64,000 nt of DNA, taken from Vombatus ursinus (Eukaryota > Chordata > Mammalia > Diprotodontia > Vombatidae). The stretch spans positions 15,955,563 through 16,019,562 of the forward strand of contig NW_020954610.1 in NCBI RefSeq assembly GCF_900497805.2, read 5' to 3'. The translations under genes and the position numbers were made by a program. Of this stretch, positions 41,981 through 52,639 are shown piece by piece. The notes beneath the pieces were generated by a model, which was given only the letters and a program-made list of their open reading frames with translations, had not been told where the DNA came from and did no database searches. How positions within the stretch are numbered: position 1 is the first letter of the stretch; the number at the start of each line of letters is the position of its first letter.

Positions 41981-42324
41981 AAAGGCACTAAATTTGTTTG
42001 ATTTAATTTTCTGAAGGTTTGTTTTGCTTTTTTTTTTTAAATAAAAAGCCCAGTTGTCAGGACTTGCTTTGTTTTAGGAAGGCTTAGAGCATGGTTCAAG
42101 GAGAGACATGAAACCTACATATCACCAACTCACCCAAGTGTCTTCTATATCAATGAGAAAAGAGGCATGGTGTTCCAGAAACTCAATAATCTAAGAGAGG
42201 TGGAAAAAGAGTTTAATATCACAAGTGAATCCAAGACTAATTGGAGCTAGGCCATCAAGGACAATGTATGTGGGTATTAGTAGTTGAAGATCAAGGAAAT
42301 GAGTCAAAGTCGTCCCCATTTCAA
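41981..42324. other. No feature recognised
   Basis: Unassigned stretch between SINE and L1. Confidence 0.4.
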
Positions 42325-43495
42325 ATCTTTTATTAAATTTTTTTTTAATTTTCAGTTCCAAATTCTCTACCCCCTACCCTGCCCAATGAGAAGACAAGAG
42401 ATATGGTGTTCAGTATATATATGAAGTCACACAAAACATATTTTCACATTAGCCATGATACCAAAAGAAAGAGAAAGAAAGAAAAATTAAGAAAGTGAAA
42501 AAATATGCTTCAATCTGTTCTTAGAGTTCATCAGTTCTGTCACTGGAGATGGATAACATTTTTCATTGTGAGTGCTTTGGAATTGTCATGAATCATTCTA
42601 CTGAACAGAGTAGTTAAGTCTTACACAGTTTATTATTATTACAATATTGCTGTTACTGTGTACAATGTTCTCCTAGTTTTGCTCACTTCACTTTGCATCA
42701 GCTAATATAAGTCTTCCCAGGTTTATCAAAGACCATACTCTTTGTCATTTCTTATAGCATAATAGAATCCCATGACAGTCTTATACCATGACTTGTTCAG
42801 ACATTCCCCAGTTGATGGACATCCCCTTAACTTCCAATTCTTTTCCACCAAAAAAAAGAAGTGCTATAAATATTTTTGTACATATGGGTTCTTTTCTTTT
42901 TCCTTTGATCTCTTTATGATATAGACCTAGTCATGCTATTACTAGGTCAAAGAACATCCACAGGTAAAGCCCTTCGTGTATTGTTTAAAATTACTCTCCA
43001 GATGGTTGAACCAGTTCGCAAACTCAACCAGGAGTGCATTTAGTGTACTATTTTCTACATCACCTCCAGCATTTGTCATTTCCCTTTTCTGTCATGTTAG
43101 TCAATCTGATGGGTATGAGGTGATACTTCAGAGGTGTTTTAATTTTAATTTCTCTAATATTATGACAATGCATTTTTTCATATGACTATTGATTTCTTTT
43201 TCTTAAACTACTTGTTCATATCCTTCAACTGTCATTTGAAAAATTGCCTTTATTTTTATAAATTTAGCTCTATTCCCTATATATTTGAGAAATGAGACCA
43301 TTGTCAGAGAAATTTGTTGTGAAAAAAATATTCCCAGTTTCCTGCTTTCCTTCTAATTTTGGCTGCATTGGTTTTGTTTGTGCAAAAACTTTTTAACTTT
43401 ATGTAATCAAAATTATCCATTTTACCTCCCTTGATCCTCTTTATCTCTTCTTTGGTTGTGAACTTTTCCCTTATCCATAGATCCGACAGGTAATT
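42325..43495 (-). mobile_element. L1 LINE 3' third, reverse
   Basis: 3' tail at left ('ttattaaatttttttttaat'), then antisense 3'UTR ('catcagttctgtcactggag', 'gtgctttggaattgtcatga') and antisense ORF2 C-terminus to about 43495, where the reverse strand reads NFDYIKLKSFCTNKTNA, the same point of ORF2 as the start of the 20-kb copy. Frames are broken. Confidence 0.88.
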
Positions 43496-43779
43496 TTTTT
43501 CACACTCCCCTAACCCACTTCCAATCTTGAACAGCAATGGGGAGAAATGCCAGAATGAAGAAATGCCTGATAACACTATACCAAGATTTACATTGCTTTA
43601 TATCTGGGCCCTGCAGTTTTTTTCTGTCAGATTTATGTCTTCCAGACTATGGGTCATTCACCTACAGTTGGTAGCAAACAGCCAATGTCCCCACAATCAT
43701 TCCCTGGAGGCAGCCTGTGCTTGGTTCCAGTCAACCTCCTCTTTGGGATCCCCTCGAGGCAGGGAGAGCTCTACACCCT

Positions 43780-44354
43780 TGCCAACAGGAAGCAGTTTCA
43801 GAAGCCAAGACCTTTGCCCCTTACTCCAAAAGAATTTGGGTTCCATTTGTTTGAGGGGGGAATGATGGGGTTGGGATCTGGGCCCCAGAAAGGAAAAACC
43901 CTGAACTTTCCCACGTGGCCAAATCTCTGGCATTCACCTGAGGATATAATCCCATCAACTGGCCTTCATTGTGGCTACACCCAATCTCCCCTCCATTGTC
44001 TTACCTCCCTATGGCCCCTGGCCATTTCCCCTCCCATCTAGATCTCCTTAGGCCCCTCCTCCCATCACCCCAAACTACTTGGCCACTCTTAGATCCCTCC
44101 CACAGGCTTTCTGTATAAAAGGTCCACCTTGTCTCCATTAAGATGCTCGGATTCTTATAATCTAGCCACTGCTTGGATTCTTAAAATCTAGCCACTGCTT
44201 GGATTCTTAAAATCTAGCCACTGATCAGATTCTTGTAATCTAGTCAATAGCTTACTAATATTCAGACTCCTTGAGAGTCTGCCCAATATGATGGATGTTC
44301 TAATAAACCTTGTCTTTGGCTGAAAAAAAAAAAAAAAGATTTACAGCAAACTCA
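43780..44354 (+). mobile_element. Solo LTR fossil with internal tandem repeat
   Basis: TATA box 'gtataaaagg' (44113-44122) and polyadenylation signal aataaa (44302-44307). Upstream blocks 'agacctttgccccttactcc' and 'aaaagaatttgggttccatt' match the LTR at 46.5 kb; 'aaactacttggccactctta' matches the 24.5-kb LTR. The 5' edge is uncertain (43620-43800). No internal retroviral sequence next to it. Open frames here (112 and 130 codons) are LTR read-through with no protein family. Confidence 0.7.
44145..44248 (+). repeat. 26-bp tandem repeat, 4 copies
   Basis: Units at 44145-44170, 44171-44196, 44197-44222 and 44223-44248. Units 2 and 3 are identical; unit 1 has two changes and unit 4 is more diverged. 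Core 'ggattcttaaaatctagcca'. It lies between the TATA box and the polyA signal of the LTR and is absent from the related 46.5-kb LTR. Confidence 0.95.
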
Positions 44355-45385
44355 TAAAAAAAAAAGAGAAAGAGAGCTGGGAGAGGTCCTTTAATTTGAC
44401 AGTTAAGGAAAATGAAGTTAGAAGCAATAGGAGACCAGACAGAATCTATGCCAATAAAAACTTCTCTGGTATATTTTTGAATAAATCCTTGATTTCATCA
44501 TTTGCCTCTTTTTCCTAAAAGTGAAGAAATAGATCCCAGTTAACTGAATCTTGTCAGTTAGTTGAGCTCCAGTTAATGAAGCTTTTCCTGTTGTTACAAG
44601 TTAGAACTCCAGTTGTAGCTACTTAGAGGAAAGATGTTTCTGTCATGAAGGGCACCTGGGGAAAAATCAGCACTACTAGAAGTCAATTAAACCCCAAGAA
44701 CTCACTTTCAATGTAAACATTTCCTTGGAGGGGTCTGTTTATTATTTCCCTCCATTTAACAACATTAGTTTCAAATTTTCTAGGATATCTGGAAAATTAC
44801 CCAGATATTCATTATGGCTTTTAAATATGGAGATAGACATCTACTTATAAATAGCAAATTATAACAGGTAAGAAAGAAGGATAGAGAAGTGGGTCATTAC
44901 TCAGGAGTATAATTAAATCTGACTTACTTCCTAAAGGCTTTATAGAAACTCTGATTTTTTTTAAAAATTCATTTTTCCTCAGATTAAGGGGAAATTGCAA
45001 AGCTAAGTAGTTTGCCTCCTGTTTTATCTAATTAATCCCCCCCCCTTAACATAAATTGGCTGGATTTTTAATTACCAATTAATCTCATCATAATGATGAA
45101 TTTATTGTTCTCCTATCTTGTGTTGAACTAGAAGCTGCTTCCCAGAGTATTTTGTCCACTGTAGAAGCCAAAGAAGAGTGTGGGAAGTAGGAGCAGAGAA
45201 GAGAGGAGCAGGAAGGGAGGAAGGGAGATAGAAGGCATGTTTCTGAGCTTGGATTGGGATTTGAGCCCAGTGAGTTAAACCTCTTTCCACTCCAGCAGAG
45301 AAGGAACAATAAGATCTTCCGTGAGAGAACCAAAGGCTTTTGGTTGGGTACTTGCATGCCTGGCTGCATTCCAGTGAGAGAGACA
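44355..45385. other. Mostly unassigned; AT-rich homeodomain-site cluster near 44940-45110
   Basis: No repeat or gene recognised over 1 kb. 44940-45110 has several ATTA/TAAT cores ('tctaattaatcc', 'taattaccaattaatctcat'), which could be regulatory, but this is weak evidence. Confidence 0.3.
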
Positions 45386-45386
45386 A

Positions 45387-45903
45387 TGTTGTAAAGGAAA
45401 AGGCTTTGGACCCTCCCCCAAACTAGGTTAACATATGGCCAGAGAATATGGGCCTCTGTTCTTTTACCCTTTGTGTTTGGTCTTTCTAGTTTTCAATTAA
45501 GGTGATGTGGGGAGAGGGGGGCGGGAAGGGTTGGCAACAACCTAGTGATCTCCAAAAGATCAGGAGAGCAAGCCACCAGAAATCCAGGAGCTAGAGTCCA
45601 TGCAAGGATTTGCTGGAAACCACATATTAAGGAGGGAGGTCCCCAGAAACTGCCCAGCTGAGTCCAGCATGGAGCAATACAGATGTAGACTCATCCATCC
45701 AATCAACCATGCCACATTTGGAAATGACCTTTGTGGGGCAAATGCTATATAGAAACTGCATTGAGTCCACTCTTCCCAGGGATTTACATGGTATAGTATA
45801 GAGAATGCCCCTAGATAATGGGGGAAAAGATTTGTGATTCTGTTCTTGCTATAGCTTTGAAGTAAATATCCCTTTTTTAAAAGCTTTAAAAAGTGAAAAA
45901 AAA
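45387..45903 (+). mobile_element. LTR-like repeat (ERVL/MaLR-type layout), fossil
   Basis: The end 'ttctgttcttgctatagctt' followed by 'gaagtaaatatccctttttt' looks like the R/U5 of ERVL or MaLR-type LTRs, and 'ctgctggaaaccac'-type blocks are shared with 40.26-40.40 kb. Start 'tgttgtaaaggaaaaggctt' is tentative. No internal sequence. Confidence 0.4.
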
Positions 45904-46287
45904 AGGCAACTTCAGAAGAGGTGTGACCAATTTCACTTGCAGATGGCTACCCTGATCTCAGAGTTTCCCTCCAGCTTGCTCCACGCTCCACCCTGTTCTA
46001 CTAACGCAGACTTACCATCTTGCACTTGTCTCTTGACTTTGTGGATGTCACACCTCTCTTCACTGATCTACCATTTCCAAGAATGTCTCAGGAACCATGC
46101 TTTTTCTGGTCTTTGCCCCAAAGCAGCATCTAGACATCATTCTCCTATTAATGGCAGGAGGAAGGCAATAAGGGAGAGGAAATAAGGCCCAACAGCAATA
46201 GGTTCCATCTAAACGGTCTTGTTGCCACCCTAGCTGGGCACAAAGTGGTGTAGGGGAAGGGAAAGGAACAAACTTGTATTTGTTGTT
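45904..46287. other. No feature recognised
   Basis: Unassigned; the 82-codon frame at 45937-46185 has no recognisable motif. Confidence 0.4.
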
Positions 46288-46513
46288 CACTCAGTAGTGC
46301 AAATTAAAACAACTCTGAGGTACCACCCCACACCTATCAGATTGGCTAATTTCACAGAAAAGGAAAATGACAAATGTTGGAGGAGATATGAGGAAAATAA
46401 AGACACCATTGCTCTATTAGTGGAGTTGTGAAGTGATTCAACCACTCTGAAGAGCAATTGGAACTATGCCCAAAGGGCTATAAGACCATGCATACCCTTT
46501 GACCTAGCAATAC
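46288..46513 (+). mobile_element. L1 ORF2 fragment
   Basis: 'aattaaaacaactctgaggt', 'accaccccacacctatcaga', 'ggaactatgcccaaagggct' and 'cccttt gacctagcaat'-type end match the ORF2 stretch of the 20-kb L1 (MQIKTTLRYHITHI to FDPAI). It ends abruptly at the LTR. Confidence 0.85.
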
Positions 46514-46919
46514 TGTTGGGGTATGGGCCCAAGCTGAGACCTTTGCCCCTTTCTCCAAAAAGAATTTGGCTCCCATTTGTCTACAGGCCCCAGAAAACCC
46601 TTAAACTTTTCTTACTCTTGGTCTCAAACAGTTCCTTATGACTCCCTTTATCTCCCTTTGAAAGTCCTAGCCCCACCTCTTAATCTTATCTATTCCCATT
46701 GTCCATTCAATTTCTCAGACATTCCAATCAGAATTCTCACCTAGACGCTTTTCCCAGCCCCTCCTCTGGTCACTCAGTTACTTTAGTGTATATAAGATCC
46801 ACCCTGGCCCCCATTTAAACGCTGAGACTTTGTCATGCCCACTCATCACCTGGCCCATATGGTTTATCTCTAATAAACTTTTTCTCTGGCTGAAAGAAGA
46901 TTTGGGTTGAATTTGTTCA
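46514..46919 (+). mobile_element. Solo LTR fossil
   Basis: Starts TGTTGGGG and ends TTTGTTCA, so TG...CA termini fit. TATA 'gtatataaga' (46788-46797), polyA signal aataaa (46872-46877). Related to the LTRs at 24.5 and 43.8-44.35 kb but without the 26-bp array. It sits exactly between an L1 fragment on the plus strand and an L1 half on the minus strand, and no target-site duplication is seen. Confidence 0.72.
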
Positions 46920-47766
46920 GGCAAGGCCAGCATGTCCATACCCAATTGAGTGTGAATGTTATTCCCTCCTGAAGCCAAATCCAATGAGAATAAGATTCAC
47001 TCATTCCCTCTCACCTTCCCCCACTTCCCCTCCATTGTAAAAGCCTTTTCTTGTCTGTTTTATGTGAGATGATTAATCCCAATTCTACCACTCCCTTTCT
47101 CCTTCTCCCAGTATAATCCTCTCTCACCCCTTAATTTTATTCTCCAGGTATCACCCATTCATCTTCAACTCACCCTGTGCCCTCTATCTATCAATCTTTC
47201 TATACACACATATATTTTTTTTTCCTCCAACTACTCTAATACTGACAAAGGTCTCATGAGTTATAAATATCATCTTTCCACGTAGGAATGCAAACAGTTC
47301 AACCTTAATAAATCCCTTATGATTTCTCTTTCCTGTTTACCTCTTCATGCTTCTCTTGAGTCTTGTATTTGAAAGTTGAATTTTCTATTCAGCTCTGGTC
47401 TTTTCATCAAGAATTCTTGAAAATCCTCTATTTCACTGAATATCTTTTTTTCCCCTGAAGGATTATACTCAGTTTTGCTGGGTAGGTGGTTCTTGGCTTC
47501 TTTTTTTTTCTTCTTGGATCTCCTTTGCCCTCCAGAATATCATATTCCAAGCTCTACGGTCCCTTAATGTAGAAGCTGCTAAATCCTGTGTTATCCTGAT
47601 TGCGTTTCCATGATACTTGAATTGTTTTTTCTGGCTGCTTGTAATATTTTCTCCTTGACCTAGGAACTCTGGAATTTGGCTACAATATTCCTAGGAGTTT
47701 TCCTTTGGGGATCTCTTTCAGGAGGTGATCGGTGGATTCTTTCCATTTCTATTTTAACCTCTGGTT

Positions 47767-47976
47767 CTAGAATATCAGGGCAGTTTTCCTTGATAATTTC
47801 TTGATAGATTGATGTCTAAGTTCTTTTTTTGATCGTGGCTTAGGTAGTCCAATAATTTTTAAATTAACTCTCCTGGATCTATTTTCCAGGTCAGTTGTTT
47901 TTCCAATGAGATACTTCACATTGTTTTCTATTTTTTCATTCTTTTGAATTTGTTTTATAGTGTCTTGATTTCTCAT
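47767..47976 (-). pseudogene. L1 ORF1 RRM-entry fragment
   Basis: Contains TTDLENRSRRVNLKIIGLPK, matching the ORF1p motif ENRSRRxNLRIIGIPE at the junction of the coiled coil and the RRM domain. The C-terminal domain continues in other frames to about 47300 (DLAASTLRDRRAWN-like). Broken by frame slips. Confidence 0.92.
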
Positions 47977-48062
47977 AAAGTCACTAGCTCCATTCTATTT
48001 TAAGGAAGTATTTTCTTCAGTGAACTTTTGGACTTCCTTTTCCATTTGGCCAATTCTGCTTT

Positions 48063-48410
48063 TTAAGGCATTCTTCTCCTCATTGGCTTTTTGGACTTCT
48101 TTTGCCATTTGGTTAGGTTATTTTTTAAGGTGTTATTCTCTTCAGTATTTTTTGGGGTCTTCTTTAGCAAGCTATTGACTAGTTTTTCATGATTTTCTTG
48201 CATCACTCTCATTTCTCTTCCCAGTTTTTCCTCTACTTCTCTTACTTGCTTCTCAAAATCCTTTTTGAGCTCTTCCATGGCCTGGGACTGATTCATATTT
48301 TTCTTGGAGGCTTTGGATGTAGGAACTTTGACTTTGTTGTCTTCTTCTGGTTGTATGTTTTTATCTTCTTTGTTACCAAAGAAAGATTCTATGGTCTGAC
48401 TTTTTTGCAC
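48063..48410 (-). pseudogene. L1 ORF1 N-terminus and coiled coil (115 codons)
   Basis: Starts MQKSQTIESFFGNKED, is rich in Lys/Glu, and from about residue 45 forms a coiled-coil pattern (QVREVEEKLGREMRVMQENH), as expected for the trimer stalk of the L1 RNA-binding protein ORF1p. The frame stops at 48063 and the protein continues in pieces downstream, so it is a dead LINE gene. Confidence 0.88.
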
Positions 48411-49439
48411 AGTTTGCTCATGATCCCAGCCAATTACTTGAGTTTTAAACTGTTTGTTAAGGTAGAGGTCTGCTTCCAGTCTGGAGAATGTACTGTCCCA
48501 AGCTTTGGGGCTTTTGTGCAGCTGTTTTCAGAGATAATTCTAGAGACCCATAAATTTTCAGTTCTTCCAAGGTGGTATAATCAAGGGTGAGATGTTTACT
48601 CCTTTCCTTGTCTGTGCTCTGGTCTATGAGTGACCACAAGCACTATTTTCTGCCTTGGAACTGTGGGGAGGATTCCTTCTCCACCAAGACACAAGCTCCA
48701 CCACGCCAGCACTCCTCCTTGCCCCAGGACTGCCACCTAGAACTGTGACCCAGATCCAATACAGGCAAAGCAAGAGAATCCTCCCTCAGCACCAACAATG
48801 AGATCCATACAATCCCCCTCTGAACGGCCACTGATTCCCCCTCAATCTGTGGGCCAGAAGCTCAGGAAGCAGCCGCCGCCCCAGGGCTGTGCTGGGACTG
48901 TGGCTGGGACCAAGCTTCTATCTCACTGCAGTCGCAGACTTTTCCTACTGACCTTCTAATTTGTCTTTTGTGTTTGTGGGCTGAGAAGTCTGGAAAACAC
49001 CACAGCTGCCCATGATTCAATCCTCTGAGGACTGTTCCAGCGTAGGTGAGGCCTATTTCTCCTGCATGACAATGTTGAACTGTGCTTCTCCCCAGCCCAG
49101 CATGATAGACCTTTCTAATCAACCATCCAAGCTGTCTTGGGCTGGAAATTTGTTTCACTATGTCTTTTTGTGGGTTCTGCTGCTCTAGAATTTGTTTAGA
49201 GCCATTTTTTACAGATATTTGGATGGGTTTGGGGGAGAGCTCAAGCAAGTCACTGCTTTTACTCCACTGTCTTGGCTCCACCCCTCTAATATTACTTTTT
49301 AAAAAATATACTTTTTTTAATGCCAAAATTATTACTTGTCTATCACACATACACACATACATACACTCTCACACATATGTGTATGCATGTGCCATGTATA
49401 TATGGCAAATATTAAGACAAAGTGAGGTCATTCAGTCAA

Positions 49440-49570
49440 CTAGCATTTATAAAGTACCTACTATGTGCCAAATACTGTACTAAGTTCTGGGGATACAAAA
49501 ACAGGCACAAATAAATAACTCTTACTCTCAAGGAACTCACAACCTGATGGTAGGGGAGTTCACTGTTTAA
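49440..49570 (+). repeat. Ancient mammal-wide repeat
   Basis: 'tagcatttataaagtaccta', 'ctatgtgccaaatactgtac' and 'tctcaaggaactcacaacct'. Confidence 0.65.
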
Positions 49571-49735
49571 TAAGGAATTAAAAGTCTCTCTCCAATGAAC
49601 AGTCACGTCTGAGAATTAGACAAATCCTTCCCCAAACACATGGATGCCTTATCTTGGCTCTGGTTATCCTTTCTTCCTTTGTTCAGATAGTTTAACATTA
49701 ACAATTCTTTATAAAGTAAAACAAATATTTCAACC

Positions 49736-49920
49736 AAAGGTTCTTGACATATCTGTGAACCTGGATGGGAAAAAAAATATAACTATTTTCACTAAATTCC
49801 AACTAAAATTTACTTCAATTATTATGGGAATAATCACTATCCTCAGAGGCGGGTTCACAGGCTTCACTAGACCACAAAGGGGATCCATGATCAAGAAAAG
49901 ATTCAGAATCCCTAATTTAG
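49736..49920 (+). mobile_element. hAT-type MITE (TTCTTAACC family), copy 2, diverged
   Basis: 'aaaggttcttgacatatctg', 'cacaggcttcactagaccac', 'aaaggggatccatgatcaag' and the end 'attcagaatccctaat' follow the layout of the copies at 13.4 and 63.7 kb. Confidence 0.65.
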
Positions 49921-50226
49921 ATGATAGTACAAATAGATTAGTGCTATAAATGGGGGGAGGGGGTCTATACTCTTAATTTCACTGGTAAAGGGAATTCTCC
50001 TCAAGGAAACATCCCTCAACCAATGTAGTTCAACAATATTTCTGCAATTTATAGTCCTAGGAAATTCCGTTTCCTGAGAGAGAGAGGTTAAAAAAGTTGT
50101 CCAGGGTCACACAGCCAGTCAGAAGGAAAAATGAACATAGTTCTTTCTGACTTCAAGGTAGACTCTTTTACAATGAATTTATGCATTGTAAGACCATGGG
50201 ATAATAAATTTAGAGCTGAAAGGGAC

Positions 50227-50229
<3 letters not shown>

Positions 50230-50269
<40 letters not shown>

Positions 50270-50399
50270 GAATTGGGGTGAAGTGACTTGCCCAGAGTCA
50301 CACAGCTAGTGAGTGGTACATCTCTGAGGCCAGATTTTAACTCAGGTCCTCCTGACTCCAGGCCAGTGCTCTATCCACTGTGCTACCTAGCTGCCCCCA
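50230..50399 (-). mobile_element. tRNA-derived SINE whose tail became a (GT)n microsatellite
   Basis: Reverse copy: 'aagtgacttgcccagagtca', 'ctcaggtcctcctgactcca', ending 'acctagctgccccc'. A 13-bp duplication tgaaagggacttt (50217-50229 and 50400-50412) encloses both the SINE and a ~36-bp GT tract (50230-50265). The tract therefore replaces the poly-A tail. Confidence 0.93.
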
Positions 50400-50412
50400 T
50401 GAAAGGGACTTT

Positions 50413-50520
50413 TGAGGTCTTCTAGTCCAACCCCCTTATTTTATAGATGAGAAAACTGAGGCCCAGGGATAGTAAATGATTGCACAAGGCCACAAAGGCA
50501 AATATCATCAGGTATAGCAT
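50413..50520 (-). repeat. MIR-like repeat, reverse
   Basis: 'aggtcttctagtccaacccc', 'ttatagatgagaaaactgag' and 'gcccagggatagtaaatgat'. Confidence 0.7.
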
Positions 50521-51595
50521 GGGGAGGATAAATAGGGTAAGAAGGGATGAATGACATGTTACCACCCCAAAACAATGATATTAAAGTCAGAAAAATTGCA
50601 TGAGACAAACCCTCATCTTGCCAGCATCTTATATTCCCCTTTGTAGTTTGTTTCCTTCAACTACTCTGGGTTGGTCTCCCTAGCTTTGGGCCATTGATAT
50701 GATTAATTGGATTTGGATTCTTCTTGGACTCTATCTTGACCCAGCACAACACTTTCTTTGCTCCCCCAGATTGCCTTTTTTCTCTAGGATGGTTCTCTTT
50801 AGGTCCCATTAGGTCCTGCTAATTGTCCATAATCCTGAGCACCCTTTAGCCACAGCCCACTCAAGGGGGTATGGATCTGCTATGCTTGCTTCAGTAGATT
50901 GTTTCATCTCTCCAATTGTTTTTATTGCTCCGTTCCTTGGCAAAATATCCAATCCTTACAGAAAGAGTAGCCAGGTCAATAAGGCAGAATGGCTTCCAGC
51001 TCCTAATCCTTCTTCAGAGGAGTATAAAGACAGGAAGACTGAGAGAGTGAAAGAAGAAAAAGAGGAGACATTACTATCTTCCATCACAGGTAAAACCTAT
51101 ACAGTCTTATGTAAGCAGTAACCAGTCCAAATTACTATAATGGAAAAACAAAAACAATAGTAAAACCTTCATATTTATAGTAATCAGGCTTATCCATTGG
51201 GTCAGTGAACCATTATCCCTAATGCCTAATCTATGTCAGTGCCTTTGAAGTCTTCAGCAAGCCTGAATTTGAACTCAACAGATTGATCTGCTTCTAAGCT
51301 GCCTAAGGCTCCCTCAGAAAATCAAGTCAATGTCCCTCAACTTTTCTCTTTTTTTTTTTAATTTCCTTAAAGTCTTTGAGATGGGAGGAACAAACTAACC
51401 CCTGCCTGACTGAGTAGGGAAGGGGACACTTCAAGGCAACGAAGGAGTTTGGAGGCTTGTGGACAATTATTGAGCTAAGTTGCCCTGGCGGTCCACCATT
51501 ACCAGTTTGGAGACTTGGAGACTGATCAGTCAATTGCAGTCAGTTTAGAAGAGAGTCTATCAAAATGTTAGAAAACTGACCACCAATACTCAGTG
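50521..51595. other. No feature recognised (1.1 kb)
   Basis: Unassigned. The 79-codon frame at 50882-51121 ends in a Glu/Lys-rich segment (ERVKEEKEE) but has no family match I recognise. I do not call an exon. Confidence 0.4.
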
Positions 51596-51599
51596 GTAC

Positions 51600-51830
51600 C
51601 AATGGCAACTAGGGGAGTAATGGATGGAGCTCTGGACATGGGGGTCATAAAACATTTGAGTTCAAATCCTGCATCAAATACTAGCTGTGTTACCTTGAGC
51701 AACCTCATCTGTAAATGGGGATAATAATAGTATCTACCTCATAGGGTCATTGTGAGGATCAAATGGAATGACATACATATAATGATTTGTAAAGCTTAAA
51801 GTGCTACATAAATGTGTTATTAGATCTCTT
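51600..51830 (+). repeat. MIR/CORE-SINE copy
   Basis: 'catttgagttcaaatcctgc', 'gagcaacctcatctgtaaat', 'cctcatagggtcattgtgag' and 'aaagtgctacataaatgtgt'. The middle is shortened. Confidence 0.78.
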
Positions 51831-52387
51831 TATTAATCTGAAATTAAATTTCCATGCTTTCACCACCAAAAACCTGGAGACCTTGGGAGGGATGAAAAAC
51901 CTTTAAGGAAAAAATCCAAAGATTAAAGGTCCCTCCCCATACCTTTTATGCAGTGCCTTTGGAGAGGCAGAGAAGGCGGAAGTTGTAGGTTTTCCAGCAA
52001 AGAAATAAATTGGTCTGAACTAAAAGAAATCACTAATCTCTCCAAGTACATTCCCCTGTTTATATGTATATGTTCATAGTCACCCAAGAAAACACACAGC
52101 AGGTTTTGGAATCAGTATTTGACAGACAGCTATTGATTAGTTGGAGCTTTTTGATGTTTTTCCTTTCATTTTTTTCCAGGTCTGGACTGTCAGCTGTGAT
52201 TGCTTATTAAACCAGGACCCCTTTCTGTAGCCTAGATAAGCCTATAGATGATTGTATGTCAATGGCACTGGGCTCCAAGAGCAAGCCCATTTTGATTAGT
52301 ACAGTTGCAAACTCTGTATGTCCTTGTGAATTTGAGGTTTTAAAGGCTGGTCCAATCTTCCATGGGAGCTTTGCCTGGGAGTATTAC
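51831..52387. other. No feature recognised
   Basis: Unassigned sequence of about 550 bp. Confidence 0.4.
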
Positions 52388-52474
52388 AAAGGAAATCAAT
52401 TATATGGAAATACATTTAGCAAAATACATTTATAAAAAAAAAAGTTCACAAACTCCAGGTTAAGAATTCCTGCT
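52388..52474 (-). mobile_element. hAT-type MITE (TTCTTAACC family), half copy
   Basis: Reverse: 'caggaattcttaacctggag', then 'atgtatttccatataattga'. One half of the element of 63.7 kb; the other half is missing. Confidence 0.65.
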
Positions 52475-52639
52475 TCTGAATAACAAAAGTGTCCCTAATA
52501 AAGGTAAAGCTCTTTTGAAATGATCTTTCATATGTACATTTTCCTCTGAAGGTCAGAAGTAAGAGAAAAAAATATTCCAACTAGATGAAATATAGGAATT
52601 GGATTTCCTTCCTTTTTAAAGAAGCTCATGGTCTGTTTT

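Larger units (their letters stand above)
46920..49285 (-). mobile_element. L1 LINE 5' half: 5'UTR, ORF1, inter-ORF spacer
   Basis: Read on the minus strand: 5' end 'ggggtggagccaagacagtg' (from 49285), a relatively GC-rich 5'UTR to 48411, ORF1 from the ATG at 48410 to about 47300, and the inter-ORF spacer to 46920 with 'catacccaattgag' as in the 30-kb L1. ORF2 is missing. The 5' start GGAGCCAAGA is shared with eutherian L1 5'UTRs. Confidence 0.88.

Noticed and set aside
43527-44041. Frames of 112 and 130 codons
   Set aside because: They run through the LTR fossil and its flank without any retroviral or host protein motif.
46288-49285. Twin-priming inversion of a single L1
   Set aside because: In twin priming the inverted 5' part lies upstream of the sense 3' part. 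Here the sense ORF2 piece lies on the wrong side, so the model does not fit.
48862-49362. 166-codon reverse frame
   Set aside because: It lies in the L1 5'UTR, which is GC-richer and therefore low in stops. No known L1 protein is encoded there in sense orientation in this family.
50882-51121. 79-codon frame with a charged end, considered as an exon
   Set aside because: No conserved motif, no clear splice pair in phase, and no neighbouring exon-like frame.
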